Shown in pieces: positions 33,639-43,361 of a stretch of 51,766 bases of DNA. This DNA comes from Candidatus Aminicenantota bacterium. GTDB lineage: Bacteria; Acidobacteriota; Aminicenantia; Aminicenantales; Aminicenantaceae. The position numbers and the translations under genes were made by a program. Numbering within the stretch: the first letter of the stretch is position 1; each line of letters starts with the position of its first letter. The notes under the pieces were generated by a model that did no database searches, was not told the DNA's origin, and worked only from the letters and a program-made list of their open reading frames with translations. The stretch is taken from positions 1-51,766 of the forward strand of contig JAFGNQ010000233.1 of assembly GCA_016926925.1 (NCBI GenBank), in the 5' to 3' direction.

Positions 33639-35699
33639 ATGAAATGCACTCTTTTCAAAGCATCAAGATTTGCGGTCTGGATCATTGTTCTGTGTGTTCT
33701 GATGCCCGGAGCCCAGAAGACGTCCAAAGAAAATGAGGAGGCCAAACCTCCCTTGATTTCCGCTTTCGACACCCTACGGTTCAATCAGGTGGGATTCCCC
33801 CGGTTGTCTCCGGACGGTAAATGGGTGTTGTACACCAAGCAAGTAAGGGACATGGATGATAAGGATCTCAAGAGCAGCACCCATATCTGGAGGATCATGA
33901 CGGACGGAAAAGAGAAGAGGCAGATGACTTTCGGTTCTTCGGATTGTACTTCTCCTGCCTGGTTTCCCGATGGGAAGAAGATTGCTTTCCTATCCGCAAG
34001 GGGAAAGCCGGGAGGATCCGGTCAAGAATCTGCGCCGGATGCGGGCGGCCTTAAAAGCCAGCTTTTTTTCATGCACATCGATGGAGGGGAAGCATGGCAG
34101 GCCACGGACCATGAAGAGAGCATCCAGTTCTTTGAAATCTCCTCTGATGGAACTCAGATCCTTTTCGTCGCTCAGGATCCCATGAGAGAGGAAGACGAGG
34201 AAAGAAAAAAGAAGAAGGATGATGCCGAGGTCGTTGGTCAGGAGTTCCGGATGAGTCATGTCTGGATATATGATGTGGAAAAGGATGAAGCACAACGTCT
34301 TACAGAGGGTTCCAACACAGTGAGCGACGCGCATTGGTCGCCGGATGCGAAGCGGATTGTATATGAAGTCCGGCCGAATCCTTCTATGGAAGACCGCAAC
34401 CAATCCGACATTTGGGTCACAGACGTCGCTGCAAAAACGTTCCGCAAGCTTTACGAAAATCCCGGTCGGGATACTTCCCCCCGATGGTCTCCGAACGGAA
34501 CGCACATCGCTTTCGCATCGGACCCGCATAAGGGCGATAACACTTGGCATGACAAGCTCTACATCATGCCTCAGGAAGGTGGGGAGCCGAAAATCTTCCT
34601 TGAAAATTTTGATCGGAATTTCGGAACACCTATCTGGTCTCCTGATGGAAGGACCATTTATTGGAGCACAGGGGATAAGACGAGCCTGGGATTGTTTGCT
34701 GTTGATTTGCGCACCGGGGAGGTCGAAACGCTCTCTGCTCCCCGTGGTCTCAACATGCAGTGGCAATTGGCAGCAGACGGAAGCCGTTGGGTTTGGATAC
34801 ATTCCGATCCCAAAAGTCCTGTTGAAGTGTATACAGCCGAATTTGCTTTAAAGGAAGTGTTGCAATTGTCGGATGCCAATCCCTGGCTAACAGAGGAAAA
34901 GATCAAGATTGCCGACGTCAGAGTGATCAGCTGGAAAAACAGTGACGGTCAGTGGATCGAAGGTGTTTTGACTTATCCGGTGGATTTCCAAAAAGGGAAA
35001 AAATATCCTCTGATCATGAATCCCCATGGAGGGCCGAGCGGAGCCGTCATGGAATACTTCAATGCCGGCAATCAATTTTTCGCTGGGAACGGGTTCATGA
35101 TCCTCCAACCGAATTTTCGGGGGAGCTCCAATTACGGCCAGGAATTTTTGAACGCCAACCGCGAGCAGTGGGGAATTCGAGATTATGACGACTGCATGAC
35201 CGGTGTGGACTACTGTATCGAACAGGGGTGGGTCGATCCCGATCGCATGGTTTGTTACGGATGGAGCTACGGAGGGTATATGAGCTTTTGGATCGTTACA
35301 CAGACGGATCGGTTTAAGGCCGTCTCGCCGGGGGCAGGCCTGTCCAACCTTTACAGCATGTACAGCACGACCGATATCCCTCATTATTTAGGGTGGTTTT
35401 TGGGTACTCCCTGGGATAATGAGGAAATGTACGAGAAATTTTCTGCGATCCGTCATGTCAAGCAAGTGAAAAGTCCGGTGTTGATCATGCATGGATCGAA
35501 TGATGCCAGAGTCCCGCCCGAACAGGCTGTGGAGTTTTACATGGCCCTCAAGGATCTCGGCAAGGATGTGACGTTTGTCCGCTACCCCCGGGAAGGGCAC
35601 GGAATAAGAGAGCCGCGGCATCAGGTCGATCGCCTGCGCCGCTATCTCCGTTTTTTCGCCGAACATGTGGACCTGACTCCTGTAACGGATAAGGATTAG
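33639..35699 (+). CDS. Secreted S9 prolyl-oligopeptidase-family peptidase
   Basis: 686 residues from the ATG at 33639 with GGGAGG before it. Signal sequence at ~9-25. Residues ~40-410 form a beta-propeller of PD40/TolB-like blades (SPDGKWVLYT, WFPDGKKIAF and others). The C-terminal alpha/beta hydrolase has the triad: Ser543 in GWSYGGY, Asp622 in GSNDARVP and His654 in EGHGI. Such enzymes remove dipeptides or short oligopeptides from peptides that pass through the propeller; periplasmic location is expected. It is closest in layout to dipeptidyl-peptidase/acylaminoacyl-peptidase types. Two further S9 enzymes follow within 8 kb. Confidence 0.92.
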   Translation: MKCTLFKASRFAVWIIVLCVLMPGAQKTSKENEEAKPPLISAFDTLRFNQVGFPRLSPDGKWVLYTKQVRDMDDKDLKSSTHIWRIMTDGKEKRQMTFGSSDCTSPAWFPDGKKIAFLSARGKPGGSGQESAPDAGGLKSQLFFMHIDGGEAWQATDHEESIQFFEISSDGTQILFVAQDPMREEDEERKKKKDDAEVVGQEFRMSHVWIYDVEKDEAQRLTEGSNTVSDAHWSPDAKRIVYEVRPNPSMEDRNQSDIWVTDVAAKTFRKLYENPGRDTSPRWSPNGTHIAFASDPHKGDNTWHDKLYIMPQEGGEPKIFLENFDRNFGTPIWSPDGRTIYWSTGDKTSLGLFAVDLRTGEVETLSAPRGLNMQWQLAADGSRWVWIHSDPKSPVEVYTAEFALKEVLQLSDANPWLTEEKIKIADVRVISWKNSDGQWIEGVLTYPVDFQKGKKYPLIMNPHGGPSGAVMEYFNAGNQFFAGNGFMILQPNFRGSSNYGQEFLNANREQWGIRDYDDCMTGVDYCIEQGWVDPDRMVCYGWSYGGYMSFWIVTQTDRFKAVSPGAGLSNLYSMYSTTDIPHYLGWFLGTPWDNEEMYEKFSAIRHVKQVKSPVLIMHGSNDARVPPEQAVEFYMALKDLGKDVTFVRYPREGHGIREPRHQVDRLRRYLRFFAEHVDLTPVTDKD

Positions 35700-35850
35700 C
35701 ACAGAGAGAGAACTCGGCATTCGGTCATGGGAATGGAAACATCTCCGTCTCAGTGATGTCCCTAATTTTTATGAAATATCGATCGCCTCTATCTCTTCAA
35801 TTTGAAAATCCATCCCATAGACAGAGATGCCTATGCGGATTCTCTGAGTT

Positions 35851-35879
35851 TTGACACACATCTATGCATGTGATATACA
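35851..35879 (+). promoter_or_regulatory. Promoter of the 170-residue helical protein gene
   Basis: TTGACA (35851-35856), 17 bp, TATACA (35874-35879). Predicted leader ~65 nt. Sequence 35700-35850 holds nothing else I can identify. Confidence 0.65.
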
Positions 35880-35950
35880 CTATATAAAGGCAAAGGAACA
35901 TAGAAACGCGGTTCCTGGCCGACAGATTGCTCGCAGATAAGGAATAACCG

Positions 35951-36463
35951 ATGGAAAAATATATCGAGGCCCAAATTTTTCCTAAAGTAGCCAAGGGTTT
36001 GGAAGCCGTTTCTTCCGCACTGGCCATTCTGGAGAGGTTGTTGGGAGAAGGCGCGTCTTTCAGTTCCGCCGAGTATTACAAGGCCAGGAATTACATCAAA
36101 GACTCGGAAATCCAGTTCCAGGAGGCCATAAAAAGCGCAAAGAAACTCCTCGGTCCTTTGCCCGAATACGCGTCGCAGGATTTTGTGAAGTGGCGTTCCG
36201 AAATGCTCGACAAGAACAGAGTGTTGGCCAAGAGCGAAGAGTATGATGATTTGAAATCCGAACTGTTAGCGGATGCATTCTTAAAGCAGTGGATGCGCGA
36301 GCAGGATATCGTCACTTTGTTGGAAACGCATTTCCAGACGCAGCAGGAAGGCAAAAGAAAATTGCCCAACATCAAAGTCCGGATCGTTCTGGACACTCTT
36401 CAGATACGTATTTCCCGTGTTAAAGAACTGCAAAAGGAGGCCTTTTCCAAACAGCATGGCTGA
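35951..36463 (+). CDS. Helical cytoplasmic protein of unknown function
   Basis: 170 residues, no signal or membrane segment, high Lys/Glu content and predicted almost fully alpha-helical with repeating Leu/Ile spacing. AAGGAA lies before the ATG. No recognised motif. It has its own strong promoter, so it is expressed independently of the S9 gene before and the mla genes after it. Confidence 0.65.
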   Translation: MEKYIEAQIFPKVAKGLEAVSSALAILERLLGEGASFSSAEYYKARNYIKDSEIQFQEAIKSAKKLLGPLPEYASQDFVKWRSEMLDKNRVLAKSEEYDDLKSELLADAFLKQWMREQDIVTLLETHFQTQQEGKRKLPNIKVRIVLDTLQIRISRVKELQKEAFSKQHG

Positions 36464-36615
36464 GCCTGAGGACTCCATAGCCTGCTCTTCCGGCTCGGCT
36501 CTCCGGATCAACACGCAATCCTGTTTTTTAAGGTTTGCGGACACGGCATTTTTTTCGTGCCGCTAACATCGAAGAAAACGACGCTTCTTTAAAACCACAT
36601 TGCAAGTTGCTTTTC

Positions 36616-36645
36616 TTGAAAGTCCATTTCGGCTAGAATGATACT
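36616..36645 (+). promoter_or_regulatory. Possible promoter of mlaEFD
   Basis: TTGAAA (36616-36621), 18 bp, GATACT (36640-36645). It lies 33 bp before the mlaE ATG, which itself lacks a clear ribosome site. Confidence 0.4.
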
Positions 36646-36678
36646 TTAAACAGCAAACGTTCTGAGACCTTATTTATC

Positions 36679-37467
36679 ATGTCCAAGGAAACGCAGAATT
36701 TTCTTGAAAGCCTGGGTCGGTCCTCCCAGCATTTTTTTACGTCGATCTGGGAGGGTTGGCTCCTTTTTATCGAAACGCTGAAGGCGCTTCCGACTATCTG
36801 GTTTTACCGAAAGCAGTTGAGCGAGCAGATCTATTCATTTCTGGTAAAGACTCTGCCCATAGCAACGGTGATTGCCGTATTCGTCGGTTTGGGCGCAATG
36901 ATACAGGGAACCTACCAATCTTCAGCCCTGGTACCCCGGACATATGTAATCAACGTCATATTCAAGAGCACGATCCTCGAGCTTTGCCCTATCATCCTCT
37001 CTCTTGTGCTGGCCGGCAGGTTGGGGGCATCTCTAGCCGCTGAATTGGGGAGCATGAAGATATCCGAACAGGTGGAAGCTCTGGAGACCATGTCTCTGGA
37101 TCCGATTGGATTTCTCGTAATGCCGCGCGTTATCGCCGGAATGACGATGCTTCCGGTCATGGCCATTTTTGCCAACTTCCTGGCCATGTTCAGTGTCTTT
37201 TTCATAGCAACCGTTGCTACGGATTGGATTTCCGCCAAGGAATTTGTGATGGGTATGCAGATGAACTTCAGGGCTTTCGAACTGTATTTTGGAAATTTGA
37301 TCAAACCCGCGATCAACGGATTTTTCATCGCTTTGATCGGGAGTTATTTCGGGCTGAAAACCCATGGAGGAGCTTTAGGAGTTGGGCGTTCCTCTACCAA
37401 CGCCGTGGTCGTCTCCGCGGTGCTTATCGTGTTTTTCGATTATTACCTGGCGAGGTTGCTCTTATGA
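36679..37467 (+). CDS. mlaE: MlaE-type ABC permease (phospholipid transport)
   Basis: 262 residues, MlaE/PF02405 family with ~5-6 helices. GLGAMIQ and the conserved AGRLGASLAAELGSMKISEQVEALE in the coupling loop are family hallmarks, as are MSLDPIGFLVMPR and the GALGVGRSSTNAVV near the end. With MlaF and MlaD it forms the inner-membrane complex that moves phospholipids between inner and outer membranes. The start of mlaF overlaps its stop (ATGA). Confidence 0.92.
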   Translation: MSKETQNFLESLGRSSQHFFTSIWEGWLLFIETLKALPTIWFYRKQLSEQIYSFLVKTLPIATVIAVFVGLGAMIQGTYQSSALVPRTYVINVIFKSTILELCPIILSLVLAGRLGASLAAELGSMKISEQVEALETMSLDPIGFLVMPRVIAGMTMLPVMAIFANFLAMFSVFFIATVATDWISAKEFVMGMQMNFRAFELYFGNLIKPAINGFFIALIGSYFGLKTHGGALGVGRSSTNAVVVSAVLIVFFDYYLARLLL

Positions 37468-38195
37468 TTGAAGTCCGGGGACTCTATAAGTACTTCGACG
37501 GGAAGCCCGTCCTGGAAGAAATAGATCTGGATATCAAAGAGGGAGAGACTCTCGTGATCCTGGGACCCAGCGGTCAGGGCAAAACAGTGCTCATTAAATC
37601 GCTTGTCCGGCTCATCGAACCCGATTCGGGAAGCATCCGTTACGATGGGACCGAAATCCTGGGGCTTTCCAAAAAAGAATTCAATGTTGTGAAGAAGAAA
37701 ATCTCGTTTGTATTCCAGGACAATGCGCTTTTCGATTTTCTCAATGTTCGGGAAAACCTGAGCCTTTATCTTCGGATGCATTCGAGGATGACGGATAAAG
37801 AGATCCATGAGGAAGTTATGCGCTGCCTCAGGTTCGTTCGATTGAACGAAGAAGTGATGCCAAAATTCCCTGAGGAGCTGAGCGGAGGAATGAAAAAGCG
37901 AGTGGCCATTGCCCGGGCCATGATCCAGAAGCCCTGTTACATGTTTTACGATGAACCGACCTCAGCACTGGATGAGGCCAATGTGGAGATGGTCATGGAG
38001 TTGATCGATCTTTTTAAAAAACAGGTTTGTGCCACAGCCGTCATAGTGACTCATGATATCCATTTGATGCGCGAAGTCTCCGAACGCGTCGTCCTTATCA
38101 AAGAGGGAAAGATCGCCTTTATCGGTAAAAAAGAAGACATTACAACCAAAAATCTGCATTCACTCTATGATACGGGAGAAAGATATGAACGATAG
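37464..38195 (+). CDS. mlaF: MlaF-type ABC ATPase
   Basis: 243 residues from the ATG at 37464, which overlaps the mlaE stop by 4 bases; upstream frame is not used. Walker A GPSGQGKT (34-41), Q-loop FVFQDNALF, signature LSGGMKKRV, Walker B MFYDEPTSALD and the switch His in THD are all present. Energises MlaE/MlaD. mlaD starts 11 bases before its stop, so the three genes are tightly coupled. Confidence 0.93.
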   Translation: MIEVRGLYKYFDGKPVLEEIDLDIKEGETLVILGPSGQGKTVLIKSLVRLIEPDSGSIRYDGTEILGLSKKEFNVVKKKISFVFQDNALFDFLNVRENLSLYLRMHSRMTDKEIHEEVMRCLRFVRLNEEVMPKFPEELSGGMKKRVAIARAMIQKPCYMFYDEPTSALDEANVEMVMELIDLFKKQVCATAVIVTHDIHLMREVSERVVLIKEGKIAFIGKKEDITTKNLHSLYDTGERYER

Positions 38196-39084
38196 AAAGA
38201 TGACCTATATCTCCGGTTTGATCGTGTTTATCGCAGGAGTTCTCTTTCTTATCTGTATTTTGTGGCTTTCGGGGAATCAGTTGTTTTTCAGCGACGAGTA
38301 CAAGCTCCATGTCCGTTTCGAGGATGCAGTCGGACTTACGGATCAAGCTCCTGTCTTCATGCGGGGCTACAGGATCGGATCTACCAAACAAGTTACCCTG
38401 GAGAAGAAGACCATACTTGTAACGATTCAGGTGAAAAAGAGTGCCCGCATTCCTTCCGATTCCCAATTTGAGATAAACACCTTGAACTTTCTAGGAGAAA
38501 AAGGAATTATGATTTTCCCTGGAGATTCGGACCAAATCCTGGATCCTGGAACAACGGTCAATGGAACGAACAAAGACTTGATGGCTCTGGCCAAGAACAT
38601 CCTTTTTGCGGCAAAAGAAAAGATCGAGCAAGGAAATCTGGACCAGGCTGTTGCTAAACTCTCCGAATCCGTGGACTCGTTCCGCGGGCTCATCGGGAAT
38701 ATGAACGCCAAAGTCGAAGGCATGGATGTGAACCTGTACAACAGACAAATCAGAGAAATCGGAGGAGCCGGCAAAGAGCTGCAGGAGTTTTTGGATGTGG
38801 CCAGAACCGAAACCATGAATCTTTCTTCCGAAAGCCGTATGACTCTGGAGAAGTTCAGCCGGACCATGGACCAAGTCAATGACACCTTGGGTCAGCTTTC
38901 GGCGCTGTCTTCGGATCTCAGTGAGATTGCGAGGGATATCAACATGGGAAGAGGAACGGCCGGTCAGCTTCTGCAAAACAGGGAATACATCGAAAGTTTG
39001 AACGATACGATCAGACAATTGACCCTCTTCCTCGAAGATATCCGCAAGAATCCTAAAAAATATGTGAAGTTTTCCATCTTCTGA
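38185..39084 (+). CDS. mlaD: MlaD-type MCE-domain substrate-binding protein
   Basis: 299 residues from the ATG at 38185 after GGGAGAA. One TM (8-29) then an MCE domain (~38-125) with the conserved VGLTDQAPVFMRGYRIG and FEINTLNFLGEKGIMI. Residues ~150-299 form a long helical tail (EIARDINMGRGTAGQLLQ), as in single-MCE proteins that form hexameric channels. It binds lipid in the periplasm. No mlaC, mlaB or mlaA-like gene is next to it, so partner proteins are elsewhere or replaced by other carriers. Confidence 0.92.
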   Translation: MNDRKMTYISGLIVFIAGVLFLICILWLSGNQLFFSDEYKLHVRFEDAVGLTDQAPVFMRGYRIGSTKQVTLEKKTILVTIQVKKSARIPSDSQFEINTLNFLGEKGIMIFPGDSDQILDPGTTVNGTNKDLMALAKNILFAAKEKIEQGNLDQAVAKLSESVDSFRGLIGNMNAKVEGMDVNLYNRQIREIGGAGKELQEFLDVARTETMNLSSESRMTLEKFSRTMDQVNDTLGQLSALSSDLSEIARDINMGRGTAGQLLQNREYIESLNDTIRQLTLFLEDIRKNPKKYVKFSIF

Positions 39085-39119
39085 TATTTTGCATCAATTA
39101 TGACGCAAAGGAGGACACA

Positions 39120-41249
39120 ATGACGAAAAAATTACGTGCTTTGGTTTTAATTGTGCTCCCTCTGGTCTTGCAGTTCGGATGCCGGCAAGCTTCAGAGGTC
39201 GCTGAATCGGCCAGGCCGCCGGTCGCCGAGAAAATAACTAAGGAGCTGAAGATACATGGCGATGTGCGTCTGGATAAGTATTACTGGCTCAGAGAGAGGA
39301 AAAATCCGAGGGTCATTGCGTACCTCGAAGCCGAGAATGTCTATAAGGATGCCGTGATGGCTCACACCAAAGCTCTCCAAGATAACCTTTACACCGAGAT
39401 CGTGGGTCGGATTAAACAGACGGATATGTCGGTACCCTTCAGGAAAGGCGGCTATTTCTATCAAACCCGGTATGAGGAAGGCAAGGAATATCCTGTGTAC
39501 TGCCGCAAAAAGGGGAGTCTCGAAGCCGAAGAGGAGATTATGCTGGACGTTAATCGTCTGGCCGAAGGCCACGACTATTTTCATGTCATAGGACCCTGGG
39601 TGAGCCCGGGGAATGATTTTATCGCCTACGGTGTTGACACCGTCAGCCGCAGGAAATACACCCTTCACTTCAAAAACCTCGAGACGGGAGCCGTATACGA
39701 AGATGAAATCGACAACACTACGGGGATGGCTGCCTGGGCTAATGACAATAAGACCGTCTTCTACGCAGAAAAGGATGATACGCTGCGTGCCTACAAAATC
39801 AAGAAGCATGTTCTAGGCACGGACGGTACGGAAGACCCGCTCGTTTTTCATGAGGACGATGTGACATTTGAGGTCTATGTCTTCAAGTCAAAATCCGATA
39901 AGTACATTTTCATCGTATCGAACAGCACCCTTGCGACGGAGTACCGATTTCTGGACGCCGATACACCCAAAGGTGCGTTCCGAATCATCCAACCCAGAGA
40001 AAGAGGCTTGGAGTATTATGTCGAACATTTCGGAGATAAATTCTATATCCGGACAAACTTCCAAGCTAAAAATTTCAAGCTGATGGCAGCGTCTGTGGAC
40101 AAAACTGAAAAGACTGACTGGATCGATGTCGTGCCCCACCGGGAAGATGTCTTTGTCGAAAATTTTGAGATCTTTAAAAATTTTCTGGTAATCAGTGAAC
40201 GCAAAAATGGACTCATGGAGATACGTGTCATTAGATGGGATAATGGGGATGACCATTACCTGGATTTTGATGAAGAGGCCTATTTCAGCTATGTAGAGAC
40301 AAATCCGGAGTTTGACACCGATATTTTGCGTTTTGGATACACCTCTCTCACCACACCCAATTCCATATACGACTACAACATGAATACGAAAAAGAAGGAA
40401 CTGCTGAAGCGTGAAGTGGTCCTGGGTGATTTCGATCCGGTGAACTATCATGTGGAAAGGCTCACGGCTGCGGCCAAAGATGGTGTGAAAGTGCCTATTT
40501 CCCTAGTTTACAGAAAGGGGCTGGAAAGGAACGGGCGCAATCCCTTGCTGCTTTATGGCTATGGATCTTATGGATACAGCACGGACCCGACATTCAGCTC
40601 AGAGTATCTCAGCCTGCTCGACAGAGGATTTGTTTATGCCATCGCACACATTCGCGGCGGATCCGAAATGGGCCGATCTTGGTACGAGGATGGAAAGCTG
40701 CTCAAAAAAAAGAATACCTTCACGGATTTTATCGCCTGTGCCGAGCATCTCATTGCCGAAAAATTCACCGACAACGACAGGCTCTTTGCCGCCGGAGGAA
40801 GTGCCGGCGGCCTTCTCATGGGTGCGGTCGTGAATTTGAGGCCCGATCTTTTTAAGGGTATCATTGCCTCAGTGCCCTTCGTGGATGTGGTGACCACCAT
40901 GCTCGATCCCAGTATCCCCCTGACCACAAGCGAATACGACGAATGGGGAAATCCTGAAAATAAGGAATATTACGATTACATGCTCTCCTATTCGCCTTAT
41001 GATAACGTGGAAGCGGTAGAGTATCCCCCCATGCTGGTGACGACCGGACTGCATGATTCCCAGGTGCAGTACTGGGAGCCGGCCAAATGGGTGGCCAAGC
41101 TCAGGGAGATGAAAACGGATGACAACATGCTTCTCCTGCATACCAACATGGAAGCAGGTCACGGCGGCGTTTCGGGGCGGTTCCGCAGATACAGAGAAAC
41201 CGCTCTGGAATACGCTTTCTTGCTCGAGCTTGCAGGTGTCAGCCGGTAG
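39120..41249 (+). CDS. Lipoprotein oligopeptidase B-type S9A peptidase
   Basis: 709 residues, ribosome site GGAGGACAC. Signal with Cys21 (LQFGC) suggests a lipoprotein. Residues ~30-440 are the prolyl-oligopeptidase propeller with the N-terminal helix DVRLDKYYWLRERKNP, typical of oligopeptidase B. The C-terminal catalytic domain has Ser561 (GGSAGG), Asp646 (GLHDSQV) and His681 (AGHGG). Oligopeptidase B cuts after basic residues and is normally cytosolic, so envelope location is notable. It ends 2 bp from the stop of the next, convergent S9 gene. Confidence 0.92.
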   Translation: MTKKLRALVLIVLPLVLQFGCRQASEVAESARPPVAEKITKELKIHGDVRLDKYYWLRERKNPRVIAYLEAENVYKDAVMAHTKALQDNLYTEIVGRIKQTDMSVPFRKGGYFYQTRYEEGKEYPVYCRKKGSLEAEEEIMLDVNRLAEGHDYFHVIGPWVSPGNDFIAYGVDTVSRRKYTLHFKNLETGAVYEDEIDNTTGMAAWANDNKTVFYAEKDDTLRAYKIKKHVLGTDGTEDPLVFHEDDVTFEVYVFKSKSDKYIFIVSNSTLATEYRFLDADTPKGAFRIIQPRERGLEYYVEHFGDKFYIRTNFQAKNFKLMAASVDKTEKTDWIDVVPHREDVFVENFEIFKNFLVISERKNGLMEIRVIRWDNGDDHYLDFDEEAYFSYVETNPEFDTDILRFGYTSLTTPNSIYDYNMNTKKKELLKREVVLGDFDPVNYHVERLTAAAKDGVKVPISLVYRKGLERNGRNPLLLYGYGSYGYSTDPTFSSEYLSLLDRGFVYAIAHIRGGSEMGRSWYEDGKLLKKKNTFTDFIACAEHLIAEKFTDNDRLFAAGGSAGGLLMGAVVNLRPDLFKGIIASVPFVDVVTTMLDPSIPLTTSEYDEWGNPENKEYYDYMLSYSPYDNVEAVEYPPMLVTTGLHDSQVQYWEPAKWVAKLREMKTDDNMLLLHTNMEAGHGGVSGRFRRYRETALEYAFLLELAGVSR

Positions 41250-41251
41250 GA

Positions 41252-43288
41252 TCAACCGTCTGAGCTGTCATCTTCCTGATCGGTGATTTTCGGCGGTTCT
41301 TCGAATTGGAAATCGCGGCCGGTGATGTATTTTTCCAGCCACTGAAATTCCTTGTTCATCTTGTAGAGGATGTGCCGCAGCTCCCCCGGTCCGTGGCCGG
41401 ACCTGGGAAAGATCACCAATTCCGTTGGAACTCCGTTGGCCTTGAGGCCCCTGTACATTTCGACGCTCTGAGGTAGGGGAACTCGCTTGTCATTTTCGCC
41501 GCAGAGGATCAAAGTGGGAGTTTTCGCCTGGTGCACAAAAAAGATAGGGGAGTTTTCCCTGTAGGCTTTGAGCGGTGAATCTGCATGCCACGGATCGCCC
41601 AGAAACCAGGGTGTTCGATAGATGCGGACATCGCTTTGGGCGTACATAGATATCCAGTTGGAAGCCCCTGCTCCAGAAGAAGCAGCCTTAAAACGGTCTG
41701 TTTGTGTCACGAGCCAATTGGTCATGTGACCGCCCGCGCTCCAGCCTAATGTCCCCAACCGTTCAGGGTCAGCGATGCCTTGCTTGACGAGATACTCCAC
41801 ACCCGTCAATACGTCGTCATCGGCGTGGAGAAAATAATGACCAACCATATCTCGAAGCACTTCGTTTCCATATCCGGTGCTTCCCCTGTAGTTAGGCTTG
41901 AATATGGCATATCCGCGTCCCGCCCTGGCGTGGGCATATCCGTCAAAAGCAAACTTGTCCGAACCCATAGGACCGCCATGAGTGTGTGCCAGCAGAGGGT
42001 AGCGTCGCCCTTTTTCGTAGTCGACAGGATAGATCAGAATTCCTTCCACTGTCTTGCCGTCGGTGCTCTCCCAGCGAACGGCTTCGTATTTGGCCAGCTC
42101 GAAAGATGCCAATTCGGGATAGGGATTGTAGATCAGACGAGGAGAGAATTCGCTTGCGGCAGATATCCAGAACGTACCGGGGTTTTGCGGCGAATTCATG
42201 AGATAAACGAGGCTGTCGATCCCGGGCACGTAGTCAAAGCCATAAAGGGCATGCTCTCCATCCGTGAGCTGATCGACCTTCATGGACACGATGTCCAGAG
42301 AGAAAATCTCGCTGTGCACACCCATGTTGGCGACAAAGAGGATGTCGTCGCCTTCAGCCGACCATTCCGCTCCGTAGACTTCGTACTCGAAATCCGGAAG
42401 GAGAAGCTTGGGTGTTCCGCCTGCGGCGGGAACCGTGAACAGGGTCGATTGGCAGTACCACTCATGGTGTTCGTCGGCATCCGCCGTAAAGAGGATTTGG
42501 GTGTTATCCGGCGATAGGGCAGCTCCGCCTTCGGACATGCCGTTCTCCGTGATCTTTCGCTTTGATCCATCAGCCATGTCCATGAGCCAAATCTCTGATT
42601 TGAGAGTGTCGTCATACAAGGGAGTCGGCGCTATTGTCAGGACGGCATATTTTCCGTCCCTTGAAATGTTGAATGATCGAACGGAATAATCGCCTTCCGT
42701 GAGCCTTTTTTCTTTCTTAGAATCCAGTTCGATCATCCAGAGATGGAGCTGTTTGTAGTCATTCTCGAAGATGAAGGCGTCATCCTTCTCTTTTTTTCTT
42801 TTTTCTTCGTCTTTGTTGAGAGGGTCTGCTGCGATGAAATAAATCTTTTTTCCGCAAGGGGACCAGGCATGGGAAATGACCCCGCCCTTGTGTTTCGTGA
42901 ATTCGATCGCTTCTCCACCGCTGTTGTTCAAAAGATAAATTTGGGGCTCTTTGTTCCTTTTGGTGATGAAGGATATGGTTGCGTTTGAAGGAGACCAGAG
43001 GCCTCCGCTTTCTCCGTCATTCCCGTTAGTCATTTGAACGAGTCCGGTTCCGTCCGTGTTTATTCTCCAGATGTGTGGTATGGATGCGTTCTTTTTCCAA
43101 TCCGACTCCGTTTTCGTAAAAAGGATTTGTCGGCTGTCGGGAGAGAGCATGGGGTTGTAGACCCGGCTGAGTTCGGCCACATCCACGAATGTCATCGGCC
43201 GTTTTTCTTGGGCAAGGGTGATTCTCGGATATAATAAGACGAAAGAGAAACATAAGACAATGAGGGCGTAATGCTGTTTTTTGATCAT
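41252..43288 (-). CDS. Secreted S9 peptidase (acylaminoacyl-peptidase-like)
   Basis: 678 residues from the ATG at 43288 behind AAGGAGG; the frame extends to 43336 without need. Signal peptide at ~7-26 (TLAQ|E). PD40-like propeller ~30-390. Catalytic Ser517 (GWSAGGH), Asp600 (GENDKRVP) and His632 (SGHGPGE) are intact. Function: periplasmic peptide degradation, as for its paralogue at 33639. It has its own promoter at 43332-43361 and converges on the oligopeptidase B gene. Confidence 0.92.
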   Translation of the reverse strand: MIKKQHYALIVLCFSFVLLYPRITLAQEKRPMTFVDVAELSRVYNPMLSPDSRQILFTKTESDWKKNASIPHIWRINTDGTGLVQMTNGNDGESGGLWSPSNATISFITKRNKEPQIYLLNNSGGEAIEFTKHKGGVISHAWSPCGKKIYFIAADPLNKDEEKRKKEKDDAFIFENDYKQLHLWMIELDSKKEKRLTEGDYSVRSFNISRDGKYAVLTIAPTPLYDDTLKSEIWLMDMADGSKRKITENGMSEGGAALSPDNTQILFTADADEHHEWYCQSTLFTVPAAGGTPKLLLPDFEYEVYGAEWSAEGDDILFVANMGVHSEIFSLDIVSMKVDQLTDGEHALYGFDYVPGIDSLVYLMNSPQNPGTFWISAASEFSPRLIYNPYPELASFELAKYEAVRWESTDGKTVEGILIYPVDYEKGRRYPLLAHTHGGPMGSDKFAFDGYAHARAGRGYAIFKPNYRGSTGYGNEVLRDMVGHYFLHADDDVLTGVEYLVKQGIADPERLGTLGWSAGGHMTNWLVTQTDRFKAASSGAGASNWISMYAQSDVRIYRTPWFLGDPWHADSPLKAYRENSPIFFVHQAKTPTLILCGENDKRVPLPQSVEMYRGLKANGVPTELVIFPRSGHGPGELRHILYKMNKEFQWLEKYITGRDFQFEEPPKITDQEDDSSDG

Positions 43289-43331
43289 AAGTCCTCCTTG
43301 ATATGGGGGTGAAATATATTTCGTGAAGAAC

Positions 43332-43361
43332 ATCATACCGCAAACTTCCCATTCTGTTCAA
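43332..43361 (-). promoter_or_regulatory. Promoter of the minus-strand S9 peptidase gene
   Basis: Minus strand: TTGAAC (43356-43361), 18 bp, TATGAT (43332-43337), with ~37 nt to the ATG. The same pair of boxes occurs at 20174-20202. Confidence 0.6.

Noticed and set aside
36537..36563. Hairpin-like CGGCA/TGCCG with seven T after the 170-residue protein gene
   Set aside because: The T-run is in the loop rather than after the stem, so it does not fit an intrinsic terminator.
41780..42517. 245-codon plus-strand frame inside the S9 gene
   Set aside because: Antisense shadow of a complete S9 peptidase with catalytic triad.
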